NCBI GenBank assembly: GCA_018873225.1
Contig: JAEILZ010000001.1
Location: forward strand, 5,394,001-5,458,000
Direction of reading: 5' to 3'
Source of the DNA: [Phialemoniopsis] sp. UDSM-2020
Lineage: Eukaryota; Ascomycota; Sordariomycetes; Thyridiales; Thyridiaceae
Length of the DNA stretch: 64,000 nt
Part shown: positions 57,300 through 64,000 of the stretch, one piece after another
How the letters are laid out: each line of letters opens with the position of its first letter
Numbering within the stretch: position 1 is the first letter of the stretch
The notes under the pieces: model-generated
What the model saw: the letters and a program-made list of their open reading frames with translations, nothing else
Told to the model about the DNA's origin: nothing
The model's database searches: none
Program-made: the position numbers and the translations under genes

Positions 57300-58184
57300 C
57301 TTCACGCTTCGTGATGGCTGATGTGACAAGGGACGGAATGATCAAGTCTTGAAGTTCGGCGTGTCAAGCTCTGTGCATGCAGCTCAGGTCAGTGACCGCA
57401 GGGGAGTTTAATGCTTGTTATATAGATCGGCATGATTTGACATGCTGGAAGTCTCCTTTTGGGGTACTGGTGGGGTCGGTTCTGTGTCGACATGGAGTTA
57501 GTCTCAGCTCTTCCCCAGACCTCCGCACGAATGCCCGCGACGCGCGGGGGCGGCAAACACGCCAAAGCGGGCATCATCTGGTCATTGGCCTTTCGGCAGT
57601 TGTCTCGTCACCCAGGACGCGCAGTGCTCGGACTCTCTGAAATTCCCCAAGGGCCCCTAGTGTCACCCATGTTGACTGTACCGTAAGGAAAAGGGTACTC
57701 ACGCGCAGTCATCATCCTTGAGTTGTACCAAAGAATTCGGCTCGGCGGCGAGAGCCCAGATAGTAGTGCCATCTCTGTGAGCTCTGACGGCCATTTGCAC
57801 TGCTACTACTTGCCGTTGGCCATCCCGACCTTCCGTGCTGGGCCGACCAGGGCGAAGTGGACTAGCCTATTACACATGGCTGATTAAGAGCAAGACAGAC
57901 AAGCGTGTGGATCCACGAATGGACGCCCTCGAGTCGGAGGGCGATGCGCTGCGTATCTCGGCTGTCAAAGAACGTGGCGGTCGACCATGGAGTGCCTCGG
58001 CTGTACAGCAACAATTCCCAGCCAGCTGATCTGATATAGGAATCGCTGGAGAAGATGGCCGATATGAGGCGGTTCTAATCATCCGCAAATGATTACCGGC
58101 TCTCCGGTTCACCCTCGACTTCGCATGCAGCTCTCCTCCCCATGTCGTTTACACCCCACAGACTGGAACCCCCGCATTCCGTTG
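57300..58184. other. intergenic region
   Basis: About 885 bases between the TRI12 transporter start and the 3' end of the FAD monooxygenase, both on the minus strand. Small open frames are present without family signal. Confidence 0.45.
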
Positions 58185-59660
58185 TCATGATTTCTTCGGT
58201 GCATGGTAATATTGTGTAAAGTCGTGCTTTATTGCTTCCATACCCTTCGGTGAAACATTTTGGACGTGATTAGCAAGACTTTCGGCGATCAAGAGCGGCT
58301 CGACCAGGACGTAGACCTACCTTCGCCAATCGGCCCAACAGCTCCGGGTCGCGCTCTGCCGCCTTCAGCCCCCGCAAGAAGTCGTCGAGCTCCAAAGCTT
58401 TATCAGGTGCAATCTCAAACAGTCGTCGTATATTGGTGCTCGACACCGGGTCAATGATCTCGCGGTACTTTTGCCTTCGTATGTCGTCGTACTTGTCGAG
58501 GATGGAAGTATCCGCCGCGTTGTCATATATCCCTCGAAGGCAGTCAAACAGTCCTCCGACATCAACGATACCGCCTACTAGCCCGAGCCCACCGCTGCAG
58601 TGCTTTTCTCAGCCAGCTGTGTACAAGTCTAAACTGGCCATACTTACAAAGGGTTGCATAGGTGGGCAGCATCCGCAGCCAGGAGGAAGCGGCCAGCACG
58701 CATCGACGGTGCCAGGCGTTGGTGGATGCTATAGGGGCTGAATGCAGCTACCTGGTAATCTGCTGACTCTGGGTGGCCAGGCAACATCGCTCTGAACTTG
58801 TCAGGTTGGCGCTGTCTCAACTGCTCAGGGGTCAAACCCGGAGGCTCGCCATATGTGATCCGCCATAGGCCGTCCTTTGTGATCTTAGCAGCCATGAACC
58901 AGTGCTCGGGGTCGATGATGAAGTTGCAGTCGTCCCAACCGTATCTATCAAAGTCGTAATACGTCTATTGATCGTCAGCAGGCTTCTACTAGTCGAGCGG
59001 CAAAACTTGCGTTGGTCGCCACAATCTGAAGATCCCAAGTCCGTCCAGGAAATTCTGAGTCGCCAAAGAGGGAACGCCGGACCTGGCTACTCGCCCCATC
59101 GCACCCAACGATGTAGTCAGCGGTGAGCCTCTTTGTACCATCGGGGGATTCGACGTCGACCCATGCCGTTTGGCTGTCTTGGCCGAGCCCGACCACCGCG
59201 TGACCGAATAGTAACTGAGCGTTCGGTTGACGCGTCAATTGCTCTTCCAATATCCTCCCAAGCTGGTCCAGGGGCAAGCAAGTCATACGGCCGGACTCGA
59301 GCTCGGGCCGGGTATGGTCAATCTTGGCGATAGTAGTGCCGTCCAGTTTGTGCCAGCTGACTCCGGATGGCGTGAAGCCGCAGGCACGCACTTCATCGCC
59401 TACGCCTGCTCTATCGAGCTCGAACATGGCCGGGGCGCTGTAATGAGTTGCGCGTGGCCTTGTGTCTAGACATGTTGCCCTCTCGAGAAGTGTCACTGGA
59501 ATGCCAGCCTTGGCCAGCAAAATGGACAATAATAGCCCTGACGGACCAGCCCCGACGACAATTACCTGCGACCGAACTTAGTTACAATTGCATATCGCAC
59601 TTGTGCTTGCTTGTTTGTGGTTACCTTGGCAAATCCGGGCTCGCCAGTTGAGTTCGACAT
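58185..59660 (-). CDS. FAD-dependent aromatic-ring-type monooxygenase
   Basis: Five exons (59660-59625, 59565-59011, 58964-58648, 58594-58321, 58244-58185) encode 413 residues. FAD-binding VIVVGAGPSGLLLSILLAKAG begins at residue 13. The DG motif is VGCDGASSQVRRSLFG, and the second FAD motif is RFLLAADAAHLCNPFGGLGL, rebuilt across intron 3. This is the PheA/TfdB (class A flavoprotein) hydroxylase family, which uses NAD(P)H and oxygen to hydroxylate aromatic or polyketide substrates. Intron 2 has a GC donor (GCAAGT at 59010) and a TAG acceptor. I chose a last intron (58245-58320) giving GMEAIKHDFTQYYHAP at the end. Without it the frame would stop after about 15 other residues. No signal peptide was seen. 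Confidence 0.88.
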
Positions 59661-61000
59661 AGCACTTAGGTTTGAACGCGATGAGAACAAGTTGGCGAGA
59701 GTGTACATTGAATAGAATACCACGAATTACATGAGAGCTTGTAAAGAAGGCCCAAATATTAATGTAAATTTCGATTGCCTTGATCTTGCCGAGCCCCGCA
59801 CGTTTTGCTGGTGATCGGGTAGGGTTGATTCGACTGGCTATACAGCCTGTGTTATTCGGCTGCATCAAAGATTCGGCACATGTTCTCCGCCGATCTGACA
59901 CTTGGTATAACATGTATTGCTGGACATGCTTTTTGCGTTAGGAATGTTGAGTCTTTTGGACTTGCTCTTATTTAGCCTGGCATTGGACTTTCTTCAAGCT
60001 ATGGGGGACACAAGCCCTCCAATGGTTTCAAACCCGTTGAATTCTGCCAAATTTCATACTTGCCATATATTTTCTCTCAACTAGGACAACAGAATGATAT
60101 GCTTTTCGATCTTATATCCTGGAAACACAACTACCAAGACAGTGTACGGGAAGTCTAGTGGCTAGGACAGCCTCAAAACCCCCACAACGTGAGGGTCAGG
60201 TCAATCATATACGCAGAGGGTATAGGGCTAGCATTGGGAGTGAGGTTACAAGTCGAGGCAATGTGCAAATAGAATTCAACTGTAGTATAGAAGGACGGCG
60301 GTGTAACTACCTCTCGGACTCCAGAGCTTTCACCGCATGCGGATGGCGGGGTTGTCGGGGGATGCTTAGTGCTTACAGGAGGATTCGTCTTTCTGCCATT
60401 CCACTGCTCTCCTCGCACTCGCACTGGGGCATCTTACGAGAAAGACCGACGTGGCACTCATTTCGTCTGCCGCTTTACGAAGTCCAAGGCAAAGGAAGAC
60501 ACACTCCTCAAAGAGTTAACAAGTTTCGAGGGTTACCCCACCACCTCGCTCTGACAGCCGACAGTCCGGAGACTCTCGTGACAGCTGAAGCACGCAGTAG
60601 GACTCTCGAGGCGTTGCAGGATCCGAAGTGATCCTAAAGGAAGATGTTCAAAATGGCTCCCATGTACATGTTCGAAAAAAGGAACGGTCTACTGCACCGG
60701 AATATGCTTGTCTGCTTCATCTTGATGTTGATAGCCACATAAGCTCCTTGGCGTTGGCGTCGCCTGTCGATCCCCCACTGCCTCAACAGGAAGCAATTTA
60801 ACGTTGCTTGGTGGGGTTTGCTGACGTTTGGTCCGCATCCTCTCACGAATCCACGCACCACGTGCGAGTCCGAATATTGCTGGGTATTTAAAGTCAACAA
60901 TGAGGTTCTTGCCACACTCTCCCAAAATCACCGACTTTCGAGTCAAGAAAGCTCACTGCCGGCCCCTTTGATTTGCATTCTATCACGTCGAGTCGCCGCC
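59661..61000. other. divergent intergenic region
   Basis: About 1.34 kb between the FAD monooxygenase and the GMC oxidase. The stretch 59690-60130 is AT-rich. A 157-codon open frame at 60158-60631 has no recognisable motif and no bias, so I do not call it. Promoter elements for the GMC gene are listed separately. Confidence 0.5.
60859..60892 (+). promoter_or_regulatory. CACGTG site and TATA-like box of the GMC oxidase gene
   Basis: CACGTG at 60859-60864 and TATTTAAA at 60885-60892 lie about 140 and 110 bases upstream of the ATG at 61001, a normal core-promoter spacing. This is pattern evidence only. Confidence 0.4.
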
Positions 61001-63023
61001 ATGGGACTGTACACGACTTTTCACGATGGTCCCAAAGAGGTGGACGTCATTGTCGTTGGAGGTAAGACAGGACCGCGGCTCGTACCAAAGCCGAAGGTGA
61101 ATGTCATTTAGTTCTAAAACATCTTCTCAGGTGGAAGCGCTGGCTGTGTCGTCGCCGGCCGGCTAGCTGAAGCCGACCCAGAGCTGTCCATCTTGGTCAT
61201 CGAAAGCGGACAGAACAATCAGATGCCCACGGTTGCTATCCCGGCTCTTTTCCTGGCGCACATGCTGCCAGAAACCAAGACCAACAGCTTCTACAAGGCC
61301 AACAAGTCCAAGTTCGTGGCCGACCGGGAGCTCGACGTTTTAACTGGAGGCGTGCTCGGCGGCGGATCATCAACCAACTACATGATGTACAGCCGAGCCC
61401 AGCGGTCAGACCTGGACTCGTGGAACACCCCTGGCTGGTCTGCAGACGATCTCGTGCCGTACATGCAAAAGGTATGCTCGAAAGCAGACTGCACATCGCG
61501 ATCACTAGCTACTAGTACACGTCTGCTGACCTAAAGTGCTACGTTGAAGCTCGAGACTTATCACGGTCCTGGTCCAAAGGAGGTTCACGGTTACAACGGC
61601 CCGATACACGTGTCCAAGGGAACTTCCTACGCCACTCGCTTCCAGGATGACTTCATCGCCGCGGCAAACAAAACGGGCCTGCCAGAGGTCGAGGATCTCC
61701 AGCGCATGGACATGAACGACTGCGTGACGAGACCACAGCGGTATATCTCTCCGGAAGGTGTGCGTTCCGATGCCGCTTCGGCATACCTGCACCCGAAGCT
61801 CAAGTCCGGTACGCATCCGAACCTCCACGTGCTCGTGGAGTCCCAAGTCGTCCGTGTCCTCTTCGACGAGAACAAGAGAGCGACAGGTGTGGAGCTGAGA
61901 GCGAACCCTCTCTTCCAGAGTGACACTGCGATTCACACCGTCCGGGCCAAGAAGATGGTCACCATTTCGTCCGGAGCGATGTCTACCCCGCAGGTCTTGG
62001 AGCGCTCCGGTGTGGGAGGCGCTCAACTCCTTCAGAGCCTCAGCATTCCCGTGATCGCGGATGTTCCCGGTGTAGGACACGGCTATCAGGACCACCATCT
62101 GCTCATCTACGGCTACAAGTCGGCTCTGGAACCTGGCGAATCACTGGACGACTTCGTTGCTGGACGTGTTGATGTAGAGGAGATGATCAAGAACAAGGAC
62201 CCGATGCTGGGTAGTAACTTCCAGGATGTCGGTGTCAGAATTCGCCCATCCGAGAAGGAGTTGGCCGCACTTGGTCCAGCTTTCCAAAAGGTGTGGGACG
62301 AGCACTTCCGAGACACGCCCGACAAGAACATGGCGTGCATGTCTGCCATACCTGGGTAAGTTTGGCCTTCTTGCATGGTTATGCATGGTTATGCTTGGAT
62401 ACAAACTAATCGCGCTGCGCAGGTGGCCGAACCCGGCCCAGGTCGACGCGGGACAGCAGTACATGTGCATTTCGTGCTTCACCGTCCACCCCATGTCTCG
62501 AGGCCACTTGCATATCAAGGGGCCCGGAATCGATGACAGCATAGACTTTGAGACCGGCTACTTTGCGGACGAAAGCAACGTGGATATCAAGAAGCAGGTG
62601 TGGCTGTACAAAAGGCAACGCGAGATCATGCGGCGCATGCAGCTGTTCCGAGGCGAGCTGGCTGTGTCTCACCCGCCGTTCGCGCCGGAGTCCAAAGCAG
62701 CCTGCAAGGACTACAGCGGGCCGCTCCCGGTCGATGTGGACAACCTTGAGTATTCGGCGGAAGACGACGCGGTCATCGAACAGTTCGTTCATGAGAACGT
62801 GGGTACGACATGGCACTCTCTAGGGACCTGCAAGATGGCGCCGCGCGAGAGCCTGGGCGTCGTAGACGCTAACCTCAATGTCTATGGCGTTACCGGTCTC
62901 AAGATTGCGGATCTGAGCATTGCACCGCACAATGTTGGCGCAAACACAAACAACCTGGCCCTGACAGTGGGCGAGAAGGCCGCTGATATCTTCATCAAAG
63001 AGTTGGGGCTCAGAAGCAAGTGA
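61001..63023 (+). CDS. GMC oxidoreductase, alcohol-oxidase-like
   Basis: Four exons (61001-61061, 61131-61471, 61550-62355, 62423-63023) encode 602 residues. The first splice forms the ADP-binding loop VIVVGGGSAGCVVAGRLAEA. Then come LTGGVLGGGSSTNYMMYSRA (GMC signature 1), ISSGAMSTPQVLERSGVG (signature 2), and the active-site His in GTTWHSLGTCKMAPRE. LNVYGVTGLKIADLSIAPHNVGANTNNLAL closes the FAD site and is very like methanol/alcohol oxidases. The enzyme should oxidise an alcohol to an aldehyde with hydrogen peroxide release. It is shorter than typical alcohol oxidases, and its C-terminus (ELGLRSK) lacks a clear PTS1, unlike the peroxisomal yeast enzymes. Intron 2 uses an AAG acceptor; the frame and sequence support it. 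Confidence 0.9.
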
Positions 63024-63158
63024 CCCAGCTGTCGCTAGCGATCAGTCGATGATGGCAACACATGGTTACAGAGACATATAAAAGGCCAATGAATAAATTT
63101 GAAATATCATTTTCATCTCGCCATTACATCATCAAAACGTGCCTTCTTTCTAGAGTCC

Positions 63159-64000
63159 TCATCCACTGTAATGGCCATCCTTGAGTGCTTGCGTAAAGTC
63201 ACAGCTGCCATCATAGTAGTTGCCCTTGACAAAGCTGGGCTTTGTTTCGTTGTTGTATGCCAGCCGAACCAAGGTATCCTGATCTTCAACATATTGAGGC
63301 CATCCAAAGATACTGGTGAGGGCATTCTCAGGGTCCTTGGTGAACTCGACGAAGGCAGACTGCATGTAGGCGCTAATCTCGGACTGAACCGGCGTGTTGG
63401 GCTCAAAGGTACCGGAAGTGCCAAAGACCATGGGCACATCACCTGCGTAGGGCAAACTATGTCAGTACAGCTTCCCTTTCTTCAAACAGCAATGAGTATT
63501 AAGAGGCGGTCCTTACTTCCGTGATAGGCGTGCATCCAAGGTAGTGGATTCAGGTTGGGCCACTCTCCAAAGTAACGGTATCGCCAGATCGGAGAGCCGA
63601 TGACTTGCCGTGCCCTACAGGGAAGTCAGTACACCTTGTGACTAATGCGCAACCACTCAACTCAAGCGACTTACTTGGCTGCCTTGGCTGCGCGGCAGAC
63701 GAATATGGTATTTGAAAGATTGTCGATCACAGTCTGGTTGGGCGCCGCCTCCGTCTTTGGCACCAACCCTGCGTACTCGTTGTTGCAGGTCCCAATGAGT
63801 TGAGGCTGATGACTGGTTAGTGATAATGAAAGCATAGATATAAATCTTTGTTTTTGCATACCAGTTTGGAGAATCGTCCACGAGCTTGAATGTCTGTGTA
63901 GTTGGAGAACGTTGTCTCGTTATCCCACTTGGGCAAGAAACCCAAGGGTTTCGTGGCCTTCGGGTCGTAGTTTTGCAATACGTCAGCTATATACAGTGGG
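63159..64000 (-). CDS. type-B carboxylesterase, 3' fragment
   Basis: C-terminal part of a gene cut by the right edge. Visible exons: 64000-63862, 63805-63675, 63614-63517 and 63442-63159. They read PKWDNETTFSNYTDIQARG, LIGTCNNEYAGLVP, VFVCRAAKAAK-like sequence (IFVCRAAKAAK), SPIWRYRYFGEWPN, then WMHAYHGSDVPMVFG. The His in AYHGSD matches the catalytic His of cholinesterase/type-B carboxylesterases (HGSDxPxVFG). The end, GWPQYVEDQDTLVRLAYNNE, fits the family. Several Asn sequons suggest secretion. The nucleophilic Ser and the N-terminus lie outside the window. The substrate is not predictable. Confidence 0.85.

Noticed and set aside
60158..60631. 157-codon open frame between the FAD monooxygenase and GMC genes
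   Set aside because: No motif, no codon bias and no splice partners. It sits in the expected promoter region of the GMC gene.

Overview
The window looks like one contig piece from a filamentous ascomycete (Pezizomycotina, probably Sordariomycetes). The genes carry one to six short GT-AG introns of about 50 to 85 bases and are not arranged in operons. Families typical of these fungi are present: Zn2Cys6 regulators, a Pth11-like rhodopsin-domain receptor, 2EXR, DUF829/PaxU, GH128, TRI12-type MFS, DUF1857 and NmrA-like proteins. I rebuilt 28 protein-coding genes, two of them cut by the window edges, by choosing splice sites that restore reading frame and family motifs. I found no rRNA, tRNA, CRISPR array or intact transposon.

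Layout. Region 0-11.5 kb: edge fragment of a peptide transporter, an HSL-type alpha/beta hydrolase, a peroxisomal D-amino-acid oxidase, a Zn2Cys6 regulator, a Pro/Ser-rich protein with repeated RPxS motifs and a Cys-flanked Gly-rich C-terminus, and a hexose-type MFS transporter. A 2.5-kb gene-free stretch follows. Region 14-23 kb: a DUF1857 (AtaL-like SRPBCC) gene divergent from a small ABM-domain gene, a Copia gag relic, a sugar MFS transporter, a sulfatase with an unusual active-site motif, a second ABM paralogue with the same intron plan, and an NmrA-like gene. Region 24-31 kb: PTS2-bearing 3-ketoacyl-CoA thiolase, GPI-type GH128 glucanase and secreted proteinase-K-like protease. Region 32-42 kb: MFS transporter, divergent SDR, F-box-like protein, 2EXR protein, PaxU-like DUF829 protein and Pth11-like receptor. 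Region 42.2-44.9 kb holds decayed coding remnants.

Region 45-53 kb is a compact sugar-use module: an apparently cytosolic GH3 beta-glucosidase, a regulator with two tandem Zn2Cys6 clusters, and a divergently transcribed MFS sugar transporter. Region 53-64 kb: mitochondrial sulfide:quinone oxidoreductase, TRI12-type efflux transporter, FAD monooxygenase with one GC-AG intron, alcohol-oxidase-like GMC enzyme and the 3' part of a type-B carboxylesterase. This last group has the look of a detoxification or secondary-metabolism neighbourhood, but it has no backbone synthase inside the window.

The most interesting items are the double-zinc-cluster regulator with its beta-glucosidase/transporter neighbours, the ABM/DUF1857/sulfatase block, the sulfatase with CSGSR in place of CxPxR, and the RPxS-repeat protein. 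All functions are inferred from sequence motifs read by eye; no database search was run.
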